Assembly: GCA_020638675.1 (NCBI GenBank)
Contig: JACKID010000003.1
Coordinates: forward strand, 1 to 64,000
Source: Planctomycetota bacterium
GTDB taxonomy: Bacteria > Planctomycetota > UBA8742 > UBA2392
Direction of reading: 5' to 3'
DNA length: 64,000 nt
Below, piece by piece: positions 8,701 to 15,574 of the stretch. The notes beneath the pieces were generated by a model. The model had not been told where the DNA came from and ran no database searches. It was given only the letters and a program-made list of their open reading frames with translations. Made by a program: the position numbers and the translations under genes. The number at the start of each line of letters is the position of its first letter. Within the stretch, counting starts at the first letter, position 1.

Positions 8701-9342
8701 TTGATCATCCCGGCGGGCACCACCGGCGGCTCATTCGACATCACCATCAACGACGACCTGCTGGACGAAAACGATGAGACCGTTCTGATCAACCTGGCGT
8801 CCCAGACGTTCGCGCTTCCCGGCTCGCTCCAGGGCGCGACCCTGTACATCCTGGACGACGACGGCCAGCCCAACGTCCGGCTCGCCTCTGCCCAGCACGA
8901 GGTGCTGGAGTCAGCCGGTGTCGTCAACATCACCATCGAGCTGAGCAACCCCAGCGGGCTCGACGTGTCGTTCGACCACACGACGATCGACGGCACGGCC
9001 TACGCGGGCTACGACTACACCGCGACGGCGGGCTCGGCGACCATCCCGGCCGGGCAGGTCTCGACCACGATCTCGGTGCCGATCCTCGGCGACGACTTCA
9101 GCGAAACGGACGAGGCGTTCCAGTTCAGCATCACCGGGGCACTCAACGCCGGCGTAAGCGCGCTGAACACAGCCGGCGTCACCATCCACGACGACGCCAA
9201 GCTCCCGGCCGGCAACGGCGACGCGAGCGGGGCCGGCTGTGCCTCCACGAAAGGCAGCGGCGCGGTTTGGCTGCTAGTGGCGATTCTGGCCCCGCTGGTC
9301 GCATGGCGCAGGAGGAAGGCCAAGGCGCGCGCAAACTGGTAA
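5749..9342 (+). CDS. Giant secreted FG-GAP/VCBS and Calx-beta protein with C-terminal anchor signal
   Basis: A 1197-residue exported protein, start supported by a GGAGGAG ribosome site. A signal peptide (1-25) is followed by an SbsA-like Ig domain (about 30-120) and FG-GAP/VCBS repeats rich in DxNxDGxxD calcium motifs (about 140-480). A second Ig-like domain (490-585), more FG-GAP repeats (590-920) and two Calx-beta domains (about 925-1035 and 1040-1150) follow. The C-terminus has a Gly/Ser/Cys motif (GAGCAS), one hydrophobic helix and the basic end RRRK, a tripartite sorting-signal layout. It is probably a calcium-stabilised beta-propeller adhesin or matrix protein. A bidirectional terminator follows directly. 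Confidence 0.92.
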   Translation: MSKRTLGTTLAALTLLAALPVITQAGQVQTTTPAGGAGHIAQDQNIVGRFSTDMQATQGGFVARGSYGALPGTVTASGKEVCFTPGRPLFPGERVELDITSTLLDVNGASLSNPRVLTYTARAGRGPADFQNPVNIIKRSFYGEIDCLADMNGDGWLDLVCPTDSSIAIHYNNAGVIEAAFTELPPASGHCNDLAAVDIDNDGDLDLIRTSIGGAQPAYTAYYLYDSANGSWSNPVTFGAYSAGYTYTASIGYPQSISMGDVNGDGFADAFVCANGTSMLYLNSNGTFPGSGTVAGFTGIGLSSDFGDVDNDGDLDLIQGMSDRAYLFINDGNGNFTWQTTNGIVGDVGIRVEDVEFADMNADGWLDIVVAPAHVNGQSPVPPSVYFNDGTGGFAAHVALGTNAERTYSLDVVDLNGDGSLDVVVADEGPARGYGPSLCYLNDGTGLNFQTTPIGWSYLSPWIATVGDVDNDGDIDIIGTPFGKLTYYSNGECAPRLAGTNGSSSIISASFDRTMEAPDAASLVVRGSMTGAPTGAYSGGGATVSFAPAKAFQPNETVEVSLTPSTNASGIAMNGSHVWRFTGAAAQGPLEFDHLSIPFGQGATASTCFATGDLNGDGRVDIVEGNSGGLDRIYMTGGYSFSSRDAHATAADTQALALADIDGDGYLDLVSAVNGQNQVYLWNGTDFSGGNVHFGGSSENSTSVAVADMNGDGLPDIVVGNSGARNAIHLNFGGGGIGPAAGFGEPSDDTRAITVGDFDSDGDLDLMTGDYQGNVTLWLNAGDATLIQSRVIVAGPVNVTALAAADMNNDGACDLVVGLNGGQDCILLNDGTGRFVESIACGPATGATSSVSTGDVDGDGDLDLLIGYAQGGHELWLNGSGSFTQCGTNISAADVRAVGLFDADGDGDLDELIIKHNAPSEVRYDIILPTVSLAAATSYVTEGAGTATISLTLSTVPTIDVAIDWAAVAGTAQSPADFNAASGSLIIPAGTTGGSFDITINDDLLDENDETVLINLASQTFALPGSLQGATLYILDDDGQPNVRLASAQHEVLESAGVVNITIELSNPSGLDVSFDHTTIDGTAYAGYDYTATAGSATIPAGQVSTTISVPILGDDFSETDEAFQFSITGALNAGVSALNTAGVTIHDDAKLPAGNGDASGAGCASTKGSGAVWLLVAILAPLVAWRRRKAKARANW

Positions 9343-9357
9343 GAGCATCCCCCAGCG

Positions 9358-9385
9358 ACAGGCGCCGCCTTCGGGTGGCGCCTGT
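9358..9385. terminator. Bidirectional terminator with UUCG loop
   Basis: A 12-bp stem (9358-9369 with 9374-9385, one G-U pair) is capped by a TTCG tetraloop and followed by TCGTTT. It sits exactly between the convergent FG-GAP gene and the FetB-like gene and probably ends both transcripts. Confidence 0.8.
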
Positions 9386-9392
9386 TCGTTTG

Positions 9393-10175
9393 TCAGACGC
9401 GCAGCTGCCAGGCGCTGGTGAATACCCGCTTGCGCACGGCCGCGAGCACCAGCAGCGAAGTCATGCCGTCGCCGAAGATCAGCATGAACAGCACCACCAG
9501 CTGATACCGCGCGGCAACCAGCGGCTTCACACCGCCGAGCAGAGTGCCGGTCATGATGCCGGGCAGCTTCACGATGCCCACGATCAGCATGGCGCTGATC
9601 GTCGGCGTGATCGCGGCCGTGAACGCCTTGCGCAGCAGCTCGCGCGTGGCCTGCGCGGGCGACGCGCCCAGCGCCAGCGCGGCCTCGACCTTGTCGCGCT
9701 GCTCCTTCAGGTCCTCGGCATAGCGGGTCGTCGCCAGCACGGCCGCCGTCATCGCGTTGCCCAGGATGATCCCGCCGATCGGGATGAAGTACTGCGCCGT
9801 CATCTGGTGCACGCCGACCGCAAGCTGCGTCACGTACACCAGCGTCAGCGCCGTCACCGCGGCGAGAATCAGCGTGATCAGCGGCCCGGTGCGCTTCAGC
9901 ACCTTGTTGACCTTCTGCCCGGCCGTGAAGCCCGCGACGACCGTCATCACCGCCAGCATCAGGCAGATCGCCCACCAGTGGTTGTGCGCGAAGATCCAGC
10001 CCAGCAGCAGCCCGACGGCGACCAGTTGCACAGTCGCACGCGCCGCGGCGACCGCGCCTTCCTTAATCATGTTGATGCCGAAGCCGAGCGCGACCGCCAG
10101 CACGATCACCATCAGCAGCATCGAGGCCGCGAGGCCCCACCAGCCGGGGTCGATTGTGGTCGCAGCCCCGATCAC
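9393..10175 (-). CDS. fetB: FetB-like ABC exporter permease (UPF0014)
   Basis: A 260-residue inner-membrane protein with about seven hydrophobic segments. It carries family-typical stretches such as IPIGGIILGNAMTAAVLATTR and LPGIMTGTLLGG. The family partners with FetA and in E. coli has been linked to iron export. I chose GTG at 10175 because it overlaps the TGA of the ATPase gene as GTGA; the longer open frame upstream is just overlap. The tight coupling to the ATPase supports the assignment. The transported metal is taken from the family. Confidence 0.88.
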   Translation of the reverse strand: MIGAATTIDPGWWGLAASMLLMVIVLAVALGFGINMIKEGAVAAARATVQLVAVGLLLGWIFAHNHWWAICLMLAVMTVVAGFTAGQKVNKVLKRTGPLITLILAAVTALTLVYVTQLAVGVHQMTAQYFIPIGGIILGNAMTAAVLATTRYAEDLKEQRDKVEAALALGASPAQATRELLRKAFTAAITPTISAMLIVGIVKLPGIMTGTLLGGVKPLVAARYQLVVLFMLIFGDGMTSLLVLAAVRKRVFTSAWQLRV

Positions 10176-10948
10176 GTCGTCACCCCCGATGGCCTGCCCA
10201 GGAACGCGCTGGTGTCGGCGTCCACCTTGCGCGCCGCAACGTCGGCGGCCGGGTAGCGCCCGGCGACCTTGCCGTGCAGCAGGATCAGCGCCTCGCCGCC
10301 CAGCACCTCCAGGTCTTCCGGGCGATGGGTCACGCACACCAGTGTGGCGCCCTTGTCGCCGGTCCAGTCCTTCAGCGCCGCCAGCATCTCGCGCGCGGTG
10401 CGAACGTCGAGCGCGCCGGTCGGCTCATCCAGCAGCAGCACCTTCGGAAACAGCAACAGCGCGCGCGCGATGCACAGGCGGTGGCGCTGGCCCTCGGACA
10501 GCTCGCTTGCGGGCTTGTCGTGCGGGACTTCGAGCCCGACGGCCTGCAGCACTTCGCCGAGCGGCATCTTGATCGCGCCGCGCCCGTTCCAGCGCAGAGA
10601 GTGAATCAGCTCCTCGCGCACGGTGCCGCCGAACAGGAACGAGCGCTGCGGCACGAACACGGCCGTGTGGCGCAGCTCGCGCGTCGGCCAGTCGCGAACG
10701 CTGCGCCCCAGCACCTGCACGGTCCCGGACTCAACGTCGATCAGCCGGTTGATGCAGCGCAGCAGCGTGGTCTTTCCGCCGCCGGATTCGCCCAGCACGG
10801 ACAGCACGCCCCCGGACGGGACTTCGAGCGAGACGCCGTCAAGAATGACGCGGTCCTCGCCATTGTCCGGCGGGTCAAGCAGCAGCGAGCGCAACCCGCC
10901 CGCGGTCACGCGCACGTCGGAAAGCCGAATCGCCGGGCCATCTGCCAT
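10172..10948 (-). CDS. fetA: FetA-like ABC transporter ATPase
   Basis: A 258-residue ABC ATPase that would energise the adjacent FetB-like permease. It shows Walker A GESGGGKTT, signature LSEGQ, Walker B VLLLDEPTG with the catalytic Glu, and a switch His in CVTHRPEDL. The start is placed at MADGPAIRL (10948) rather than the longer frame, because similarity to ABC domains begins there. The two genes form a minus-strand operon ended by the hairpin at 9358-9385. Substrate specificity for iron is inferred from the partner. Confidence 0.87.
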   Translation of the reverse strand: MADGPAIRLSDVRVTAGGLRSLLLDPPDNGEDRVILDGVSLEVPSGGVLSVLGESGGGKTTLLRCINRLIDVESGTVQVLGRSVRDWPTRELRHTAVFVPQRSFLFGGTVREELIHSLRWNGRGAIKMPLGEVLQAVGLEVPHDKPASELSEGQRHRLCIARALLLFPKVLLLDEPTGALDVRTAREMLAALKDWTGDKGATLVCVTHRPEDLEVLGGEALILLHGKVAGRYPAADVAARKVDADTSAFLGRPSGVTT

Positions 10949-11081
10949 GGCCTGATTCTGATATCCCGCGCCGCGAATGACAGTGCCGCGGTGGTTGTCG
11001 TTCCGCCCCGGCAAAAGCCCAAGGATTTCACCAGCGGCCCTTGGTGACTCTCCCCGCCCTCTCGGGCGGGGCGGGGCGGTC

Positions 11082-11471
11082 TTACGCCGCCAGCACCGCC
11101 TCCTTCAGTGCCCGCCGGCGCGCGACCTTGATCTGCAGGATGCGGATCAGCTTGGCCGAGACGCGGTCGAACACGCTTGGCGAGATCTGCCAGCGCATGA
11201 ACAGCACCTCGCCGCGCTGCATCGCGGTCATGCGCTCGCGGATCTCGGCCTTGTGCATGGCGATGGCCTCGCGCGCCGTTTCGAGCAGCTCGTCGAGCAT
11301 CTCCAGCTCGCACTGCTCCAGCTCCGCGGCGGAGGTTTCCAGCAGGGTCCGCACGCGTTTGCGTACGGGCTGGGGCTGCAGCGCCGGCGCTTCGTCGGCC
11401 GGTTGCTCCGCTGCGTGGCGCTCGATTGCCTGTCGCTGCAGGCGGCGCTGCATCTTGCTGAGTTTGGACAT
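11082..11471 (-). CDS. Small helical protein of unknown function
   Basis: A 129-residue protein, starting at MSKLSKMQRR with a GGAG about 8-12 nt upstream. It is charged and almost wholly alpha-helical (two long amphipathic helices around residues 40-90), ending in a basic segment RRRALKEAV. It has no signal peptide or membrane helix. I do not recognise a family. It is a single gene between the fet operon and a repeat-containing gap. Confidence 0.6.
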   Translation of the reverse strand: MSKLSKMQRRLQRQAIERHAAEQPADEAPALQPQPVRKRVRTLLETSAAELEQCELEMLDELLETAREAIAMHKAEIRERMTAMQRGEVLFMRWQISPSVFDRVSAKLIRILQIKVARRRALKEAVLAA

Positions 11472-11600
11472 GGGAGTGACTCCGTTCAGCGGGCAGACCA
11501 TTCCGCCCACGCAAAGAGTCTACCCACCCATGCGACACAGCTTCGCCTGTCGAGCTCGGGTGCGCAGGCAAACGCTCGTATGGCCCTGCGGCAACGGCGT

Positions 11601-11743
11601 TTACGCGAAGGTGCGAAGAACTGCCCGGAGGACGCGAAGGCATTTGGCGAAGCAGAACGCCGATCTTTCCATCCGGAGCAGTGCAGCATTCGCCCGCCAA
11701 TTCGACCTTCGCGGGCTTCGCATGTCTTCGCACCTTCGCGTAA
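11601..11743. repeat. Palindromic repeat region with CGAAGG units
   Basis: The 328-bp gap between 11471 and 11800 has no gene. It holds a perfect 19-bp inverted repeat (11601-11619 and 11725-11743) enclosing further CGAAGG/CCTTCG half-sites. Similar GCGAAGG units recur near 54.8 kb. This resembles a REP-type intergenic palindrome. Confidence 0.6.
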
Positions 11744-11799
11744 GGCAGTTCGCAGTTGCCCCGCGTTGCGCGGCCAACACGCCCGGCTATGCTGCGGCG

Positions 11800-12612
11800 A
11801 TGGTGGATGAGCCTGCGAAGCCCATTTCCAAAGGCCTGAACGTCCTGCGCTGGACGTGGGGCATCCTGCTGTTTTCGCTGCTGCTGTTCAGCATCCTGAT
11901 GGCCGCGTGGGGCGACCTGCGCGAGGGGCTGATGCTGAAGATCCTCGACGACCGCTACGTGAAGAGCTTCACCATCCAGGTGCCGGAAGGCGCCAAGGTC
12001 TGGGTCGGCACCAAGTACCTCGGAGAATCGAAGGCCCACCCGTTGGGCATCGAGGACCCGGACGGCGAGCCCATCAAAGTTGAGGGCATGGACGTCACGC
12101 TGCCGCGCGTCTACCTGTTCGACGCCCAGTTAAAGGAATCGTCGATTGCCTGCGAGCCCTCGGCGAAGGTCGAAGACCTTTTGAAACAGCTCGTGCCCGA
12201 AGAGACGCTGGTCTGGGCCGAGCGCGACACGGTGGACGCGCCCGGGTTCACGCCCGCGCTGCTGAAGTTCGAGGACGGGCGCTTTGACTTCGTGAACCTC
12301 GCCCGCGTCGACTGGCCGGAACACGGCGGCGGCAGCACGCGGCTGGCGTTCGTGATGCGCGTGACGCTGAACGACGTGCACGTGTTCATGCCGGAGCACA
12401 CGGAGATCTGGACCGACCAGGTGTACGCCGACGAGGGCGAGTTCTGGGCCAAACGCGAGCAGTGGGACGACTTCCCGCCGCGCCTGACCGGGCAGACCAA
12501 AACGGTCTGGCGCTGGTTCATGAAAGTCAGCGACAACAAGTGGCTCACAGAGCGCGTCCCCGGCGACTACACCAAAGTCGAGTGGCTCCAGCTCTCCGAG
12601 AAGACCGACTGA
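11800..12612 (+). CDS. Single-pass membrane protein of unknown function
   Basis: A 270-residue protein. A cytoplasmic N-terminus is followed by one membrane helix (about residues 20-40, GILLFSLLLFSILMAAW) and a soluble alpha/beta domain. The C-terminus ends PGDYTKVEWLQLSEKTD. No family is recognised. I start it at the ATG at 11800 because upstream sequence is palindromic repeat. Its last 59 bp recur twice downstream (13320-13378 and 14641-14698), each copy again ending in a stop codon. The gene converges on pyrE and marks the left border of the rearranged island. Confidence 0.75.
   Translation: MVDEPAKPISKGLNVLRWTWGILLFSLLLFSILMAAWGDLREGLMLKILDDRYVKSFTIQVPEGAKVWVGTKYLGESKAHPLGIEDPDGEPIKVEGMDVTLPRVYLFDAQLKESSIACEPSAKVEDLLKQLVPEETLVWAERDTVDAPGFTPALLKFEDGRFDFVNLARVDWPEHGGGSTRLAFVMRVTLNDVHVFMPEHTEIWTDQVYADEGEFWAKREQWDDFPPRLTGQTKTVWRWFMKVSDNKWLTERVPGDYTKVEWLQLSEKTD
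12554..12612 (+). repeat. Gene-end repeat, copy 1 (native 3' end)
   Basis: This is the authentic 3' end of the membrane-protein gene, encoding PGDYTKVEWLQLSEKTD and a TGA stop. Weaker similarity among the three copies continues about 25 bp past the stop (GAGTGGCTGG here, GAGTGACTGG in copy 2). Confidence 0.85.
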
Positions 12613-12764
12613 TCGGGCGCGGGTGAGTGGCTGGCCGCATGCTGAGCCTCGAACTGGCGCCTGTTGTGAATAGTATTGAACGCATGGCGAGCCGATCGTT
12701 CGTAGCACCCGATTCACGATTTGCGACCGCACGGTCCAACCGGACTGGGGTTGGTCTGGTACGA

Positions 12765-13316
12765 ATGGGTATCCGGCTGGGCATGATCACTCTCTGGTCA
12801 ACAGCGCTTGGTTTGACTGGATGCGGCCCCGACGCTACCGACCACGTGACAGCACCGGGGAATCTCCCGACCCATGCCGCCAATGTCCCTCCAGAGGAAC
12901 CCGAGAACACGGCCCTACTGGCGGGAACCTGGAAATGTACGGAGGTGATCGACGGCCAAACGATCAAGGTTGAGCGGGACAATGCATCTGAGAGGGTGAC
13001 GCTGCTATGCGTCACCCTGGACCACGATGACGACCACCGTGCCGCGGAAGCAAGAAGGGCATTGTCAGAGTTCGTTCTAGGCCGCGATGTGGAAGTTCAA
13101 TTCGACCCCAAACACTCGGCGCGTGACGCAGACCGTAATCTTTGCGCGTACATCATCGTGGAAGAGTGCTTCGCCGAAACAGACAGGACCGTTCGAACCA
13201 TCGTGAATGTTGAGATGGTACGAGGAGTGCACGCCGAATATCCGGCAAAACGGGGGCACTTTGAGTCGAGCCTCTACCATGCCGAGTTCAAGCAGGCTGG
13301 CCGAAGATTCCGATAG
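12765..13316 (+). CDS. Predicted lipoprotein with thermonuclease-like (SNase) fold
   Basis: About 183 residues if started at MGIRLGMIT. A short hydrophobic segment ends in a lipobox (LGLTGC), predicting attachment to a membrane. Residues 70-180 follow the staphylococcal-nuclease pattern: VIDGQTIKVE, then VTLLCVTLDHD, EARRALSEFVLG, VEVQFD and a closing VNVEMVRG segment. The two active-site Arg positions are not clearly conserved, so activity is uncertain. It lies alone between the native and second copies of the gene-end repeat, so it arrived as a single-gene insert. The start is not firmly set; the ribosome site is weak. Confidence 0.6.
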   Translation: MGIRLGMITLWSTALGLTGCGPDATDHVTAPGNLPTHAANVPPEEPENTALLAGTWKCTEVIDGQTIKVERDNASERVTLLCVTLDHDDDHRAAEARRALSEFVLGRDVEVQFDPKHSARDADRNLCAYIIVEECFAETDRTVRTIVNVEMVRGVHAEYPAKRGHFESSLYHAEFKQAGRRFR

Positions 13317-13319
13317 TGA

Positions 13320-13378
13320 CGCGTCCCCGGCGACTACACCAAGGTCGAGTGGCTCCAACTCTCAGAGAAAACCGATTA
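13320..13378 (+). repeat. Gene-end repeat, copy 2
   Basis: A near-identical copy of the 3' end of the membrane-protein gene. It encodes the same C-terminal peptide with a TAG stop and begins 4 bp after the stop of the inserted lipoprotein gene. Seven or so third-position changes separate it from copy 1. It has no upstream gene body, so it is a scar of duplication. Confidence 0.88.
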
Positions 13379-13428
13379 GTGCGGGGCGAGTGACTGGTCC
13401 GCCTGCCGGGCTAGCTTGTCGCCATCGA

Positions 13429-14217
13429 TTACTCCGCTCGCCAGTCCATCTCGGGGTCGCGACCAGCATGGACGTAGAAGTACTGCGCCGCATCGATGGC
13501 CTCGCCACGAGTCACTGCAATCGCAGCGTCAAACTCGGCCACCTGACCGCCTGCAACTAGCTGAACAGCGCGAACACCCTCTTCGGGCGTGCTAGTCTCC
13601 AAGGTCCAGTTGTTCTCACCGAGTGTGAACGTGACCACAAACCGCACGGGCCCTCCGCCAACCATCATTGCTCCGCCCTCGTCGTTGTTCAGGCTCACCA
13701 GAGTTCGAATACCTCCATCGAGATTGAAAATGGCGTCGTCAATCTTTGTCGCGATTGACGCGCCGTTCCTATCGTCCAATTCGCGGGCGCCCGCCTTGTC
13801 CTGGAAGCTAAGGGTACATGGTGGGTGGCGGTAACCGGGGAGATCGTCCCGAATGCCTTTGATCTCTCCCCGGAGCAGCATTCTGGTCCAGCCGAGTGCC
13901 TTTCTCACGGAGGTCCTGCCGATGCTGTTGATCTGCGGAATCTGCCGAATGGTTTCGTCGTCTTCGGCGACCAGCCCAAGCGCACCCTGAATACCGCCCG
14001 CACACTCGATCACATCGGGAAGCTCAAAGTCCTTGCCCGGCCACCACTCACCGGCAAAGTCCGCCTGAATAAGCTTGTCGTAGACCGTCGAATCAATTGC
14101 CTTTGCCCGTAGCAGCACGAAGTCACGCATCGCCTCTGCGGTACTGTTCCTGATCTTGAACCCGTGGAACTCTTTTCCCGAAGCTTGTTCCCAGGGCAAG
14201 TTGACGAATGCGGTCAT
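13429..14217 (-). CDS. Imm1-like immunity protein with extra N-terminal domain
   Basis: A 262-residue protein. Residues about 150-262 match the layout of Imm1-type immunity proteins. A strand pair, LVSLNNDEGGAMMVGGG, leads to RFVVTFTLGENNW, then a Gly-rich GGQVAEFDAAIAVTRGEA and an end of YFYVHAGRDPEMDW. Imm1 proteins neutralise contact-delivered or secreted toxins in polymorphic toxin systems. The N-terminal 140 residues are unrecognised. No toxin gene is next to it, so it would be an orphan immunity gene. It is opposite in direction to the repeats around it and lies between gene-end copy 2 and a pyrE fragment. Confidence 0.6.
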   Translation of the reverse strand: MTAFVNLPWEQASGKEFHGFKIRNSTAEAMRDFVLLRAKAIDSTVYDKLIQADFAGEWWPGKDFELPDVIECAGGIQGALGLVAEDDETIRQIPQINSIGRTSVRKALGWTRMLLRGEIKGIRDDLPGYRHPPCTLSFQDKAGARELDDRNGASIATKIDDAIFNLDGGIRTLVSLNNDEGGAMMVGGGPVRFVVTFTLGENNWTLETSTPEEGVRAVQLVAGGQVAEFDAAIAVTRGEAIDAAQYFYVHAGRDPEMDWRAE

Positions 14218-14297
14218 GTGCGGATTCCACAGCAGGTCTTCCTGAACATGTCAGCCTACTACACGCCAGCCTACATGCGCTCTACCCAATCACGACA

Positions 14298-14320
14298 GAA
14301 GCCCCCATTTCGGGGGCTTC
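14298..14320 (-). terminator. Terminator downstream of the pyrE fragment
   Basis: A 9-bp perfect stem (14298-14306 and 14312-14320, GAAGCCCCC arms) lies just past the 3' end of the truncated pyrE copy. A related, slightly decayed hairpin lies at 15413-15435 beyond intact pyrE. This shows that the duplicated segment included the pyrE terminator. Confidence 0.7.
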
Positions 14321-14355
14321 TTTGATTCCTTGTGGCAGGCGGGACGCCTGCGCTC

Positions 14356-14647
14356 CTAACGGCCGAGGTCTTTTCGGGTGAAGAGGGCTTCGAACTCGTA
14401 GCCGGCTTCTTTCAGCTTCTCGTTCGCGCCTGACTGGCGGTCGACGAGGCAGAGAATCTTGACGATCTTGGGGTTGTACTGGGTCTTCATGCCCTCGATG
14501 GCTTTCAGCGCGCTGCCGCCGCTGGTCACTACGTCCTCGATCAGCACCACGCGCTCGCCGTCGGCCAGCTCCGGGCCCTCAACCCACTTCTGCATGCCGT
14601 GGGCCTTGGCTTCTTTACGAATGAGAAAGCCCTTCAAATGCGCGCCC
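14356..14647 (-). pseudogene. Truncated second copy of pyrE (3' half)
   Basis: This segment encodes the last 92-93 residues of orotate phosphoribosyltransferase, including the PRPP loop VVLIEDVVTSGG. It differs from intact pyrE (15574-16116) by only about three amino acids. It lacks the first half of the gene and any start region. At its 5' side it breaks inside a GCGCGCC microhomology and joins directly to gene-end copy 3. It is a recent partial duplicate rather than a working gene. Confidence 0.93.
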
Positions 14648-14698
14648 GGCGACTACACCAAAGTCGAATGGCTCCAACTCTCAGAGAAAACCGACTAA
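14641..14698 (+). repeat. Gene-end repeat, copy 3
   Basis: The third copy of the membrane-protein gene 3' end, with a TAA stop. It is fused back to back with the pyrE fragment. Together with that fragment it forms the duplicated junction (end of left gene / end of pyrE) that precedes the third inserted gene. Confidence 0.88.
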
Positions 14699-14886
14699 CC
14701 CGGGGGCGGAAGACTGGCCCGCTTTGACTTGGCCTCGCCCAAGACGATGCCCTCGGCCACGCACCCAACGTCCGAAGACTCCGCTTGGTGTACCGCAGGT
14801 GCGCGCTAACATGCTGGCAGACTGAAAGCGGAGTTCAGGCAGTTGTAAGCAGCACCCGCAGTCATGAACCGGAAAGTGAGAGGCGC

Positions 14887-15306
14887 ATGCCGGAGATAAC
14901 GAAGGAAAATGCCAAGGAGTTCCTCAAGCACTTTGGCGACCTTCACGATTCGACAATTCGCCACGTCAGTATTTCATACTGCGGCGGCACGCCCTCCGAA
15001 CCGACTGCGATTGAACTCGAGATCTCGACGCAGGAAGAACCCTTCTCAGACACGGATTGGACAAACATCAAACTCCGCGCGACTGGCGTGGAGGAGTTCC
15101 GTTTCGCCGAGGGACCGGCTTGCCTTTTCGTTATTTTCGCAGCGGCGATAGGCTTTATTGAAGACTCGATGTACTTGAGCTTTGACTACGATGTCGATGA
15201 TCGCAAAGGCTTGGACGATCTTCGGAAGTCCCAGCAGTACATACTTTGCCGAAAGTGCAGCTGGTCTTTGTCAGAATACCGAGATTACGTACCCACACGA
15301 GAGTAG
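14887..15306 (+). CDS. Small immunity-like protein (third island insert)
   Basis: A 139-residue soluble acidic protein, starting at MPEITKENAK with GAGAGG upstream. An N-terminal FGDLHDSTIRHVSISYCG segment, then alternating strands (AIELEIST, IKLRATGVEEFRF), resembles small immunity or SUKH/Imm50-type folds with a conserved LHD start. The assignment is by pattern only. It occupies the same slot between the two flanking genes as the other inserts, which supports a defence or immunity cargo role but does not prove it. No toxin partner is adjacent. Confidence 0.5.
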   Translation: MPEITKENAKEFLKHFGDLHDSTIRHVSISYCGGTPSEPTAIELEISTQEEPFSDTDWTNIKLRATGVEEFRFAEGPACLFVIFAAAIGFIEDSMYLSFDYDVDDRKGLDDLRKSQQYILCRKCSWSLSEYRDYVPTRE

Positions 15307-15482
15307 GGCGGCAGTACGGGCAGGGCGCGTTGGCATCACCTCACTTGAACGACCCGCGCCGCGCGCAAATGGACTACATGCCTGATTACATGCACATTTG
15401 CCAACTACTACAGAAGGCCCCATTTCGAGGGCTTCCTTGGTTCGGCAGGGCGGACTCTGAACCTGCCTGAGTAGAAGGGCCA

Positions 15483-15574
15483 GGGGACTGTCCCCGCAGT
15501 TGGGGACTGTCCCCGTCGTCGCTTGAGTGTGGTGGGCCCGAATACGGGGACAGTCCCTTGCAGGGACAGTCCCC
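15483..15574. repeat. REP-like cluster of GGGGACTGTCCCC palindromes
   Basis: Four copies of a 12-13 bp palindrome centred on GGACTGTCC or GGACAGTCC occur at 15483, 15502, 15546 and 15563. The first and second pairs are mutually inverted, and the last one touches the pyrE stop. The cluster sits between pyrE and its decayed terminator and is absent from the pyrE fragment copy, so it arrived after or outside the duplication. Confidence 0.8.

Noticed and set aside
11041..11799. Upstream extension of the membrane-protein gene
   Set aside because: It is composed of palindromic repeat and antisense of the small helical gene. The ATG at 11800 precedes a clear membrane helix.
15483..15574. CRISPR array
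   Set aside because: The repeats are short palindromes in both orientations with irregular spacing and no cas genes.
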